Of a DNA stretch of 64,000 bases, positions 33,159-41,553 are shown piece by piece (the stretch's first letter is position 1; each line of letters opens with the position of its first letter). Below the pieces are notes generated by a model. That model was not told the DNA's origin and did not search any database. It saw only the letters and a list, made by a program, of their open reading frames with translations. The DNA is from Rhodobacteraceae bacterium UBA6213 (GTDB lineage: Bacteria > Pseudomonadota > Alphaproteobacteria > Rhodobacterales > Rhodobacteraceae), in the NCBI GenBank assembly GCA_002421605.1, contig DISJ01000009.1, positions 379,719-443,718 on the forward strand, in the 5' to 3' direction. Both the position numbers and the translations under genes were made by a program.

Positions 33159-34829
33159 GTGGGCAGGCTGGCCGCGCGGATCGAGGCGTTTTGGGCGGCG
33201 TTGAGCGGCCGTGGCATCGCCGTGCTGCTGGTGCTTCTGGTGCTGGCGGCGGTGCTGCCGGGGTTTACCACACTTGCGCCCGTTGATCGCGACGAGGCGC
33301 GGTTTGCACAGGCAAGCCGCCAGATGCTGGCCAGCGGCGATTTCATCGACATCCGTTTTCAGGACGGGCCGCGATACAAAAAACCCGTGGGCATTTACTG
33401 GCTGCAATCGGCCGCGGTAGCGCTGAGCGGCAAGACCGAGGGCGCTGCGATCTGGCGCTATCGGCTGCCCTCGCTGCTGGCAGCGCTGATCGCGGTGCTG
33501 GCCACGGCGCGCGCGGCTGCGGTGTTTGGCGGGGTGCGAGCGGGGCTGGCAGCGGGGACGATTCTGGCGGGCGCGCTGATTTTTGGCTTTGAGGCACGGT
33601 TGGCCACGACCGACGCGGCTTTGCTGGCATCAATCGCGCTGGCGCAGGCAGTTCTGGCGCGTCTTTACCGAGATGCGATTGCGGTAGAGTTTGATCCGGG
33701 GCGGCTGGCACCGCGCGGGGCTGGCGAGGTGGCGCTGTTTTGGGGCGCGCTGGCGGCTTCGGTTTTGATCAAAGGTCCAATCGGGCTGTTGGTCTGTGGC
33801 GGTACGTTGGGTGTGCTGGCGCTTTGGCATCGCGGCGGCGCATGGATCAGCGCGCTGCGCCCGCTTTGGGGCGGGGCGCTGCTGCTGGCGCTGGTGGTGC
33901 CGTGGTATCTGGCGATCAGCCTGAAGGCTGGCACAGAGTTTTGGGCAGAAGCGTTGGGGCGCGATTTGCTGGGCAAGGTTGCCGCCGCGCAAGAAAGCCA
34001 CGGCGCGCCGCCCGGCACCTATCTGACTGCGATGTGGCTGACGTTCTTTCCCGGTTCGATCCTTCTGGCGCTATCGCTGCCTGCGCTTTGGCGGGCGCGG
34101 CGGGCGGCGTGGTTGGCCTTTGCGCTGGCGTGGTTGCTGCCGTTCTGGCTGGTGCTGGAACTGAGCCCGACCAAGCTACCGCATTATGTGCTGCCGCTGT
34201 ATCCGGCGCTGGCATTGGCGTTGGCGCAGGTTTGGCCCGCGGTGGTTGGCGCGGGTTTGCGCTGGTGGCAATGGGTGCTGGCGGCGGTAATCGGGGCAAT
34301 CGGGCCGGGGCTGTTGCTGGCGCTTGGCGGCGTGGCGCAGGCGCAATACGGCGCGTTGCCCTTGGCGCCGCTGGTGCTGGGCTTGCTTGCGGTTGCGTTG
34401 GGCGGCTGGTTGGCCGTGACGGCGCTGCGCCAGCGGCTGGCGGGCGCGGCGCTGGCAGGGTTTTGGCTGATGGGGGCGGCGCTGGGTTCAGGCAGCGTGG
34501 GGTTGCTGGCGCAGGTTGGTGCGCTTTGGCCCGCGCCCGCGATCGTGGCGCTGGCGGTGGGTGCGGATTGCCCCGCGCCCACGCTTTACGTTGCGGGTTT
34601 CGGCGAGCCTTCGCTGGTGTTTCTTAGCCCCGGCGCGGTGCGCCATACGGACGGCGCAAGTGCCGTTGCCGCTATCGCGGATGACCCCTGCGCGCGTGCG
34701 GTGCTGCCTGTAGCCGAGGCGGAGGCGGCACTGGCGAGGGCAGGCATTTCCGCACGGCTTTTGGGCGGCGTGCAGGGCGTGAACCTTGGCGATGGCGAGC
34801 CGGTCGATCTGGCGGTTTATGGCCGCTGA
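33159..34829 (+). CDS. GT39/ArnT-like glycosyltransferase
   Basis: A 556-residue inner-membrane GT-C enzyme. The first periplasmic loop has the PMT/ArnT signature (PVDRDEARFAQASRQML, then RYKKPVGIYWLQ), followed by about 11 hydrophobic segments and a soluble C-terminal domain. Such enzymes move a sugar from a polyprenyl-phosphate carrier to lipid A, LPS or protein in the periplasm. GTG at 33159 is the start. Its end overlaps the YcaQ-type gene on the other strand by 13 bases. Acceptor and sugar are unknown. Confidence 0.87.
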   Translation: MGRLAARIEAFWAALSGRGIAVLLVLLVLAAVLPGFTTLAPVDRDEARFAQASRQMLASGDFIDIRFQDGPRYKKPVGIYWLQSAAVALSGKTEGAAIWRYRLPSLLAALIAVLATARAAAVFGGVRAGLAAGTILAGALIFGFEARLATTDAALLASIALAQAVLARLYRDAIAVEFDPGRLAPRGAGEVALFWGALAASVLIKGPIGLLVCGGTLGVLALWHRGGAWISALRPLWGGALLLALVVPWYLAISLKAGTEFWAEALGRDLLGKVAAAQESHGAPPGTYLTAMWLTFFPGSILLALSLPALWRARRAAWLAFALAWLLPFWLVLELSPTKLPHYVLPLYPALALALAQVWPAVVGAGLRWWQWVLAAVIGAIGPGLLLALGGVAQAQYGALPLAPLVLGLLAVALGGWLAVTALRQRLAGAALAGFWLMGAALGSGSVGLLAQVGALWPAPAIVALAVGADCPAPTLYVAGFGEPSLVFLSPGAVRHTDGASAVAAIADDPCARAVLPVAEAEAALARAGISARLLGGVQGVNLGDGEPVDLAVYGR

Positions 34830-36034
34830 GGCGGCTCGCGCTGCCAGCCCGGCGCAAAGTCGATGCGGGTGCAATCGGCAAATGCCGCCATGCGCGCCAG
34901 TTCGGCGTTAAGGCGTGCGAGGCGGGCTTTGGTGAGCGGCGTGCCGGGCTCGGGCCAGTAGGCGCGGATGGCCAGCACGCCGCGTGCGCGATCAGCGCGC
35001 ATGTCGATACGCGCGACAAGCTGCGCGCCTTCCAGCACCGGGAAAACGTAGTAGCCAAAGCGGCGCTGCGCCTCGGGCACAAAGACCTCGATGCGGTAGT
35101 GAAAGGCGAACAAACGTTCGGTGCGCGCGCGGTCGCGCAGCGCGGGGTCGAAGGGTGAGAGGATGCGTAGGCGGGCTGGGGGCGCGGGCAGGTTAGCCGC
35201 GCGGGCCAGCACCTTAGCGCGCATCAGCGCGCGGCGGGGAGCGCCGTCGCCACCTTGCACCGCGACCTCGACCAGATCGCCCGCCGCCACGCCCGCGTCG
35301 CACCACGCCCGCGCCTCTTCCGGGCGCACCGCGTGCCAGAAGGCGGCAATTTCGCCGGGTGTGGCAAAGCCAAGCCGGTCAAGTGCGCCGCCACAGGCCC
35401 AGTCGATGGTTTGGGTGAGCGAGGGAGTGGCCGCGCGCAGTGGCGCGGGTATCACCCGCTCGGACAGATCATAGACCTTTTGGAAGCCCTCGCGCCGGGT
35501 GATCGCCAGCGCCCCGGTGCGCCAGAGCCATTCAAGCGCGGTCTTGGAAGGGTGCCAATCCCACCAGCCGCCTTTGCCACGCGCCTCGCCCTCGCCCACC
35601 TCGGAAGATTTTACCGGCCCGTCAGCCTCGATCCGGCGCAGGATCGTATCGAACTGCGCCTCATACCCTTCGCGGAACCACTTGCGCCAGTTGCGGTGCA
35701 GCCGGTCTGCATCGCGCGCGAATCGGTGACGCCAGTGGGGGTAAAGCGCGATCGGCAGAACCGAGGCATCATGGGTCCAGTGTTCCCAAAGCAGGCGTTT
35801 GCGTTCAATCAGAGGTGCCAGAGCATCGGCGCGGTAGCTTTGGCGGCGCGCGAACAGAATCATGTGATGCGCGCGCGCGACCGTCTGGATGCTGTCGACC
35901 TGCACGAAGCCAAGGCTTTCAACAAGGCTTGCCAGCGCCGTGCCGCTGGCCGCACCCGTGGGTGCTGTGGCGAGGCCAGCACCGGCAAGGAACAGGCGGC
36001 GGGCAACGGCGTTGGACAGAAGTGGTAAGGTCAT
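34817..36034 (-). CDS. YcaQ/AlkX-type winged-helix DNA glycosylase
   Basis: A 405-residue protein of the HTH_42 family, made of tandem winged helices. The catalytic loop QVDSIQTVARAHH at about 44-56 has the Gln-x-Asp form seen in YcaQ (AlkX), not the Gln-x-Gln of AlkZ. Members remove bulky alkylated bases and can unhook interstrand crosslinks. Motifs ILSPFDPALRDRARTERLF and RIEVFVPEAQRRFGYYVFP are typical. It overlaps the 3' end of the GT39 gene. Family assignment is firm; the exact lesion is inferred. Confidence 0.9.
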   Translation of the reverse strand: MTLPLLSNAVARRLFLAGAGLATAPTGAASGTALASLVESLGFVQVDSIQTVARAHHMILFARRQSYRADALAPLIERKRLLWEHWTHDASVLPIALYPHWRHRFARDADRLHRNWRKWFREGYEAQFDTILRRIEADGPVKSSEVGEGEARGKGGWWDWHPSKTALEWLWRTGALAITRREGFQKVYDLSERVIPAPLRAATPSLTQTIDWACGGALDRLGFATPGEIAAFWHAVRPEEARAWCDAGVAAGDLVEVAVQGGDGAPRRALMRAKVLARAANLPAPPARLRILSPFDPALRDRARTERLFAFHYRIEVFVPEAQRRFGYYVFPVLEGAQLVARIDMRADRARGVLAIRAYWPEPGTPLTKARLARLNAELARMAAFADCTRIDFAPGWQREPPQRP

Positions 36035-36261
36035 GGCGAAGGCGTAACAGGGTGCGCGGGCGGGTCAATAGCGGCTAAGTGCTGTGCGACTCGGTGAAGA
36101 TTTTGCAAAAAACAGCGACTTTCCCCGCGTCATGCGCCCAAGGCATTGAAAATCTGCGCCTGTAGAATAGCTTAAGAACACTAACCACAGCACATTCCCC
36201 CGAAGGCACACGAGAGCAGCGCGTCTGCTGCGGTGGTGCCGTGATTTCAGAGGACCGCCAG

Positions 36262-37527
36262 TTGACGCATGACGTGCCGCTCATCGCCACCATTGTCGCG
36301 GGCCTTGGTCTCGCGTTTCTGTTTGGGTTGGTGGCGCACCGGTTTCGATTGCCTATGTTGGCGGGCTATTTGTTGGCCGGGGTCGTAATCGGGCCTTTTA
36401 CGCCGGGATATGTGGCCAATCAGGAACTGGCGGCAGAGCTTGCCGAACTTGGCGTCATTTTGCTGATGTTCGGGGTGGGCCTGCAGTTTTCGGTCAAGGA
36501 ATTGATGGCGGTGCGCAGGATCGCCATTCCCGGTGCGCTGGGGCAGATTGCGGTGGCGACGCTGGCGGGGCTTGCGGTTGGCTGGCTGAGCGGCTGGGGC
36601 ATCGGTGCAGGTTTGATCTTTGGCCTTTCGCTATCGGTGGCATCGACCGTGGTTTTGCTCAGTGCGCTGCAAAACCGCCAGATCGTGAAAACCAGACGTG
36701 GCAGCATCGCCGTGGGTTGGTTGATTGTGGAAGATCTGGTGATGGTGGTGTCGCTGGTGCTGATTCCACCGCTGGCCGGTGTTCTGGGGGGCACTGTCGC
36801 GCCGATTACAGATGAGGCCGTGCAGGCCGCGCGCCTGGGGTTGGGGCCAATTGCCGGGACGCTATTGGTAACCGTGGTCAAGTTGGCGGCGTTCGTTGCG
36901 CTGATGATGATCGTCGGGCGCAAGCTGATACCGGCGGTTTTGCACTATGTCGCAACGACCGGAAATCGCGAGCTGTTCCGATTGGCGGTGCTTGCAACCG
37001 CGTTGGGTGTGGCGTTCGGGTCGGCATATTTGTTTGGGGTTTCATTCGCGCTCGGAGCGTTTTTTGCGGGCATGGTGATGGCCGAGTCGACGCTGGCCAG
37101 CCAGGCGATGCGCGAAACGCTGCCCTTGCGCGATGCCTTCGCGGTGCTGTTCTTTGTTTCGGTAGGGATGCTGTTTGATCCGCAGGTTCTGGTTGATGCA
37201 CCGCTTGCGCTGTTGGCGACCGTGGTGGTGATCTTGCTGGTCAAGTCCGCTGCGGCATTCGGAATTGTCCGCGCGTTTGGCTACGATCGGCGCGTGGCGC
37301 TGACGATTGCTGCCAGCCTCGCGCAAATTGGTGAATTCTCTTTCATTCTGATCGTGATGGGACAGCAGCTTGATATTGTGCCGATCGAAGCGCGCGATCT
37401 TGTGGTCGCGGGCGCGATGATCTCGATCTTGCTGAACCCGTTGATGTTCCACCTGTCAGATCGCTTCTCGGCGCGCTTTGCGCCCGGCACGGAAGACCCG
37501 GCGACTTCGGAGCCCGAAGACGACTGA
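36262..37527 (+). CDS. CPA2 (KefB/YbaL-type) antiporter lacking an RCK domain
   Basis: A 421-residue membrane protein with about 12 helices of the Na+/H+-exchanger fold (PMLAGYLLAGVVIGPFTPGY, ILLMFGVGLQFSVKELM, ASTVVLLSALQ). TTG at 36262 is preferred: AGAGGA lies about 8 bases before it, and THDVPLIATIVAGLGLAF then aligns with the usual family N-terminus; GTG at 36241 is the alternative. YbaL-type proteins normally continue into a cytosolic nucleotide-binding RCK domain. Here the protein ends 25 residues after the last helix, 11 bases from the rlmN stop, so it may lack that regulation. Confidence 0.85.
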   Translation: MTHDVPLIATIVAGLGLAFLFGLVAHRFRLPMLAGYLLAGVVIGPFTPGYVANQELAAELAELGVILLMFGVGLQFSVKELMAVRRIAIPGALGQIAVATLAGLAVGWLSGWGIGAGLIFGLSLSVASTVVLLSALQNRQIVKTRRGSIAVGWLIVEDLVMVVSLVLIPPLAGVLGGTVAPITDEAVQAARLGLGPIAGTLLVTVVKLAAFVALMMIVGRKLIPAVLHYVATTGNRELFRLAVLATALGVAFGSAYLFGVSFALGAFFAGMVMAESTLASQAMRETLPLRDAFAVLFFVSVGMLFDPQVLVDAPLALLATVVVILLVKSAAAFGIVRAFGYDRRVALTIAASLAQIGEFSFILIVMGQQLDIVPIEARDLVVAGAMISILLNPLMFHLSDRFSARFAPGTEDPATSEPEDD

Positions 37528-37538
37528 GCGGGGGCGCG

Positions 37539-38768
37539 CTAGTGCAGGTCTGGCGCGTCGGGGCGGCGCACAATGCGGGGCGGCGGCGGCTGGCCCGCCT
37601 CGGCAGCAATTTCGGCACGGCTTTTGCGAGCGCGTTCGGTGGCCGATTTCAACTGGCCGCACGCTGCCATGATGTCTTCGCCGCGCGGGGTGCGGATCGG
37701 GCTTGCGTAGCCTGCGTTGTGGATGATGTCGGCGAACGCGTGGATGCGGTTGCCGGACGATCGTTTGTAGGGCGCACCGGGCCATTCGTTGAACGGAATC
37801 AGGTTCACCTTGGCCGGTATGCCCTGCAACAGCGCCACCAGCCGGTAGGCATCTTCCTTGCTGTCGTTGACGCCGTCGAGCATCACATATTCAAAGGTGA
37901 TCCGCTCAGAGTTGCTTAAGCCCGGGTAGGCACGCAAGGCGTCAAGCAGGGTGGCGATGTTCCATTTGCGGTTGATCGGCACCAGACGGTCGCGCACTTC
38001 GTCGGTTGTGGCGTGGAATGAAACTGCCAGCAGGCAGCCGATCTCGGTGGCAGTGCGCGCAATTTCCGGCACGACGCCCGAGGTGGACAGCGTGATGCGG
38101 CGGCGGCCAAGGGCGATGCCTTCGTTATCCATCACGACTTTCATCGCATCGCGCACGTTCTCGAAGTTATAGAGCGGCTCGCCCATGCCCATCAGCACGA
38201 CGTTCGAGATCAGCCGAGTTTCGTCTTTGGGCGCGCCCTGCACCGGCCATTCGCCCAGATCGTCGCGCGCCAGCATCACCTGCCCGACGATCTCGCCCGC
38301 GGTCAGGTTGCGCACCAGTGTCTGGGTGCCGGTGTGGCAGAAGGTGCAGGTAAGCGTGCAGCCAACTTGGCTGGAAATGCACAAGGTGCCGCGATTATCC
38401 TCGGGGATATAGACAACCTCAACCTCATGCCCGCCAGCGATGCGCACCAGATATTTGCGCGTGCCATCGTCGGAAACCTGCCGGGTGACGACCTCGGGCA
38501 GGGTGATCTCGAAATTCTCGACCAGCAGCGTGCGATAGTCCTTGGCAAGGTTCGACATCAGCGCAAAGTCGCGCACCCCCCAGTGATAGACCCACTGCCA
38601 GACCTGACCGACACGCATATTCGCCTGCCGCTCGGGCGTGCCTGCGCTAATCAGGGCGGCGCGCAATTGCGCGCGCGTCAGCCCCACGATGTTGGTGCGC
38701 GCGCCCTCCGGCCGCTTGCGCGGCAGAATGCGAACCTCTGGGGTTAGGGGCAGCGAAGCGTCAGTCAT
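37539..38768 (-). CDS. rlmN: dual-specificity rRNA/tRNA C2-methyladenosine synthase RlmN
   Basis: A 409-residue radical-SAM enzyme that methylates A2503 of 23S rRNA and A37 of some tRNAs. The 4Fe-4S ligands are Cys137, Cys141 and Cys144 (CTLTCTFC). The methyl-carrying Cys lies in IMAACGQL near the C-terminus, and VLMGMGEPLYNFENV is intact. A Pro-rich tail of about 30 residues follows, common in alphaproteobacteria. It looks monocistronic. Confidence 0.97.
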   Translation of the reverse strand: MTDASLPLTPEVRILPRKRPEGARTNIVGLTRAQLRAALISAGTPERQANMRVGQVWQWVYHWGVRDFALMSNLAKDYRTLLVENFEITLPEVVTRQVSDDGTRKYLVRIAGGHEVEVVYIPEDNRGTLCISSQVGCTLTCTFCHTGTQTLVRNLTAGEIVGQVMLARDDLGEWPVQGAPKDETRLISNVVLMGMGEPLYNFENVRDAMKVVMDNEGIALGRRRITLSTSGVVPEIARTATEIGCLLAVSFHATTDEVRDRLVPINRKWNIATLLDALRAYPGLSNSERITFEYVMLDGVNDSKEDAYRLVALLQGIPAKVNLIPFNEWPGAPYKRSSGNRIHAFADIIHNAGYASPIRTPRGEDIMAACGQLKSATERARKSRAEIAAEAGQPPPPRIVRRPDAPDLH

Positions 38769-38840
38769 GGCGTATCCAATAGCCGGGAAGGCCCCGATAT
38801 AGGGGATTCGCCGCCAGAACGGAACAGTTCAGATACAGGC

Positions 38841-39368
38841 TTATTTGCAGCGCGTCGCGGCTTCTTCCAGCGCGGCGGTGAAACCCAGAAGCGAGAAGGT
38901 GTCTTTGGTGACCGTACCGCGCGCCGAACGCCCGGTGACAATCGCCGACGAGCCCGCCTTCATCGCCGCGGCGATCTTGGCATCATCATCGGCAGAACCT
39001 GCCCAGGCGGTTTCGTTCTGCGTGAACAGTTCGAACTTGGTGCCGCTGACATCCAGCTCGACCGTCGAGTTGGGCGCGAAGGGATACCCCCCGGCAAACG
39101 ACACCTCGCCCGCCGATCCCGCGAAATACGAGACGTACAGCAGGATCTTGCCACGCGTCACCTCTGCGGGTTTGCCGTCACGGGTGTTCAGCGTTTCTTT
39201 GGGCTGCGAAACGATCCAGCAGGATTTCGTGGGCGTCTCTTCAACGAACACGCTCCAGTCTGTCGCGGCGGCGACGCGGTTGGTGCTGTCTTGCGCCAAC
39301 GCGGGCGTAAAAGGCAGGCTCAACGCCAGCATTGCAATCAAAGCACCACGGATTGCGGATTGGGTCAT
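38841..39368 (-). CDS. invasion-associated locus B (IalB) family protein
   Basis: A 175-residue secreted protein: signal peptide ending at TPALAQD, then a beta-rich domain with the family pattern WSVFVEETPTKSCWIVSQPK, a middle SFAGGYPFAPNS and paired cysteines (SCW and the final TRCK). IalB proteins are widespread in alphaproteobacteria; in Bartonella one affects red-cell invasion, but in free-living relatives the role is unknown. Periplasmic location likely. Confidence 0.88.
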   Translation of the reverse strand: MTQSAIRGALIAMLALSLPFTPALAQDSTNRVAAATDWSVFVEETPTKSCWIVSQPKETLNTRDGKPAEVTRGKILLYVSYFAGSAGEVSFAGGYPFAPNSTVELDVSGTKFELFTQNETAWAGSADDDAKIAAAMKAGSSAIVTGRSARGTVTKDTFSLLGFTAALEEAATRCK

Positions 39369-39538
39369 CTCTCAACGGCCTCCAGCCTTACTGCCTCAGC
39401 ATCACACCACCGGGCTTAAACCCTTTTTTCGGATGGCGGAGTGCTTTTCAACTCGATATCGAACAGATAGCGCACTTTCCGCGGCGGGTAAAACCCTCGT
39501 TGGCGAGAAACCGCGCAAAACCTTGCGAGGAGACAGGC

Positions 39539-40528
39539 ATGGCAGCGGCGGCGATGGTGGAACTGTGGCGTGGCGGGCGGTTGGAAAGCGCGCATAGCGG
39601 GCATGCGGTGGTCTGGGGGCCGGGTGGTATCGAGGCATCGTGGGGCGATCCGGGTGCCGTTATCTTTCCGCGCTCGTCGTGCAAAATGATCCAGGCGCTG
39701 CCTTTGGTGGAAAGCGGGGCTGCGGGCGCGGCGGGCTTGAGCGAGCGGCAACTGGCGCTGTCTTGCGCCAGTCATCAGGGTGCTGCAATTCACACCGAGG
39801 CGGTGACCGCGTGGCTGGCGGGCCTTGGCCTTGGCGAGGCCGATCTGCGCTGCGGTTCGCATCTGCCCTATGACCCTGCCGCGCAAAAAGCGCTGGTCTG
39901 TTCCGATACTGCGCCTTGTCAGATTCACAACAACTGCTCGGGCAAACATTCCGGGTTTCTGACTCTGAACAAGCACCTTGGCGGGGGGCCAGAATATGTA
40001 GAACCCACGCATCCGGTGCAGCGCGCGGTGCTCGAGGCGTTTGAGGATGTCACCGGCGAAGTCAGCCCCGGTTTTGGCATCGACGGTTGCTCGGCACCAA
40101 ACTTTGCGACCTCGGTTGGCGGGCTTGCGCGGGCGATGGCGTTTTTCGCCGTTGCCAACCCCGAAGGTGGCCGGCGCGAGGCCGCTGCGGCGCGGTTGGC
40201 GCGCGCGATGATGGCCTACCCGGAAATGGTGGCGGGCGAGGGGCGAGCCTGCACCTTGCTGATGCGCGCCATGGAGGGGCGGGTTGCAGTAAAAACCGGG
40301 GCCGAGGCGGTTTTTGTGGCGATTCTGCCAGACCAAAAGCGCGGGATCGCGCTCAAGATAATCGATGGCGCCACGCGCGCATCCGAGGCGGCGATCACGG
40401 CGCTTTTGGTCAAATATGGTGCATTGCCTGGCGCGCATCCGGTGGCGCGCAAGTATGTTGGCGCGCCGCTGACCAACTGGCGCGGGCTGGTTACGGGCGA
40501 GTTGCGCCTTGCGGCGGGGTTTGCCTGA
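39539..40528 (+). CDS. L-asparaginase II family protein
   Basis: A 329-residue protein of the Rhizobium etli-type asparaginase family (PF06089), unrelated to the classical enzymes. Conserved parts are visible: PRSSCKMIQALPLVESGAA with the Ser-x-x-Lys, LSCASHQGA, NNCSGKHSGFL with the zinc-binding Cys and Lys, and GIDGCSAPNFA. It hydrolyses asparagine to aspartate and ammonia. ATG at 39539 follows GAGGAG. The second copy of the dispersed palindromic element follows its stop. Confidence 0.92.
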   Translation: MAAAAMVELWRGGRLESAHSGHAVVWGPGGIEASWGDPGAVIFPRSSCKMIQALPLVESGAAGAAGLSERQLALSCASHQGAAIHTEAVTAWLAGLGLGEADLRCGSHLPYDPAAQKALVCSDTAPCQIHNNCSGKHSGFLTLNKHLGGGPEYVEPTHPVQRAVLEAFEDVTGEVSPGFGIDGCSAPNFATSVGGLARAMAFFAVANPEGGRREAAAARLARAMMAYPEMVAGEGRACTLLMRAMEGRVAVKTGAEAVFVAILPDQKRGIALKIIDGATRASEAAITALLVKYGALPGAHPVARKYVGAPLTNWRGLVTGELRLAAGFA

Positions 40529-40539
40529 CCGTTCAAACT

Positions 40540-40614
40540 GCTTCAGTGTAAATATCCCCGCCGGAGGCACCTTGCGCCGGTGCTGCGCTCCGCGGGGGAT
40601 ATTTGGACTGAAGC
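40540..40614. repeat. dispersed palindromic element, copy B (complete)
   Basis: The left arm is GCTTCAGT then AAATATCCCCGC. The right arm is GCGGGGGATATTT then ACTGAAGC. Between them GGAG/CTCC and GCACC/GGTGC also pair, so the whole 75 bases fold as one long hairpin. It lies between the convergent asparaginase and TauE/SafE genes and is likely a two-way terminator. Confidence 0.85.
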
Positions 40615-40621
40615 ATGCGTG

Positions 40622-41380
40622 CTAAAGCATCTGCCAGATCAGCCGCAGCGCCAGCAGCGTTGAGGTTATGACCAGCAGCGGCTTTATCAGCGGTGCGCCG
40701 ATGCGCATCGCAAGGCGCGAGCCGAGCCGCGCCCCCGCGACCTGCGCCAGCCCCATGGCAAGGCCCATGACCCACCACGGCGCACCGATCAGTGCGAACG
40801 CGAGCAACCCGCCAAGGTTCGAGGCGAAGTTCAGCAGTTTTGTATGTGCCGTGGCGCGCAGCACGCCGTAGCCCGCAAGCGTCACAAAGCCGATCATGTA
40901 AAACGCCCCGGCGCCGGGGCCGATCAGCCCGTCATAAAAGCCGATCAGCGGCACCACGAAGGCGGTAAAGGCGGCGGGGGGAATGCGCTCGGCGCGGTCG
41001 GTATCGTCCAGCCCTTTGCGCAGCCAGAAAAATGCGGCGATGCCGATCAGCACCACAGGCAGTACAAGGCGCAGCGGTTCGGTGGGGATGATCGAGACCA
41101 GAAGCGCACCGGCGATACCGGCGGCGAAGGCAATGCCTGCCGCACCGATCTGGCGACGCAGGTTTACATGACCGCGCGCCGCGTAGCTGAGCGCCGCAGT
41201 TGCCGCGCCGAACGCGCCTTGCACCTTGTTGGTCGATAGCGCCTGCAAGGGCGAGGCACCTGCCAGCAGCAGCATCGGCACGGTAATCAACCCGCCGCCC
41301 CCTGCGATCGAGTCAACAAATCCCGCCGCGAAAGCGGCACCGATAAGCAGCAAGGCAAGGTCGAGAGAGACTTCGAACAT
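40622..41380 (-). CDS. TauE/SafE family (TSUP) permease
   Basis: A 252-residue inner-membrane protein with about 8 helices. The family's first helix (LLIGAAFAAGFVDSIAGGGG) and its repeat in the second half (FYDGLIGPGAGAFYMIGFV) are clear. TSUP members move sulfite, sulfoacetate or other organosulfur anions. ATG at 41380 is the natural start. No sulfur gene is adjacent, so the substrate is open. Confidence 0.92.
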   Translation of the reverse strand: MFEVSLDLALLLIGAAFAAGFVDSIAGGGGLITVPMLLLAGASPLQALSTNKVQGAFGAATAALSYAARGHVNLRRQIGAAGIAFAAGIAGALLVSIIPTEPLRLVLPVVLIGIAAFFWLRKGLDDTDRAERIPPAAFTAFVVPLIGFYDGLIGPGAGAFYMIGFVTLAGYGVLRATAHTKLLNFASNLGGLLAFALIGAPWWVMGLAMGLAQVAGARLGSRLAMRIGAPLIKPLLVITSTLLALRLIWQML

Positions 41381-41553
41381 CAATCGCTCCGGCGGGCGGG
41401 TTGCGCCTTGATCGCGGCGGGGGGGCGCGAAGTAAAGAGCCCGCGATATCGCGTGATACGATTTCGTCGGGCATGGACTTTCGGCGGCAGTTGGTCGCAA
41501 ATGGTAAGATTCAGGTGCCGCGTGCAAGGCGCGCGAGCGGCTAGGGAGGTGAC

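Noticed and set aside
36075..36293. A 72-codon minus-strand frame in the gap before the antiporter gene
   Set aside because: It overlaps the antiporter start, has atypical composition and no ribosome site.
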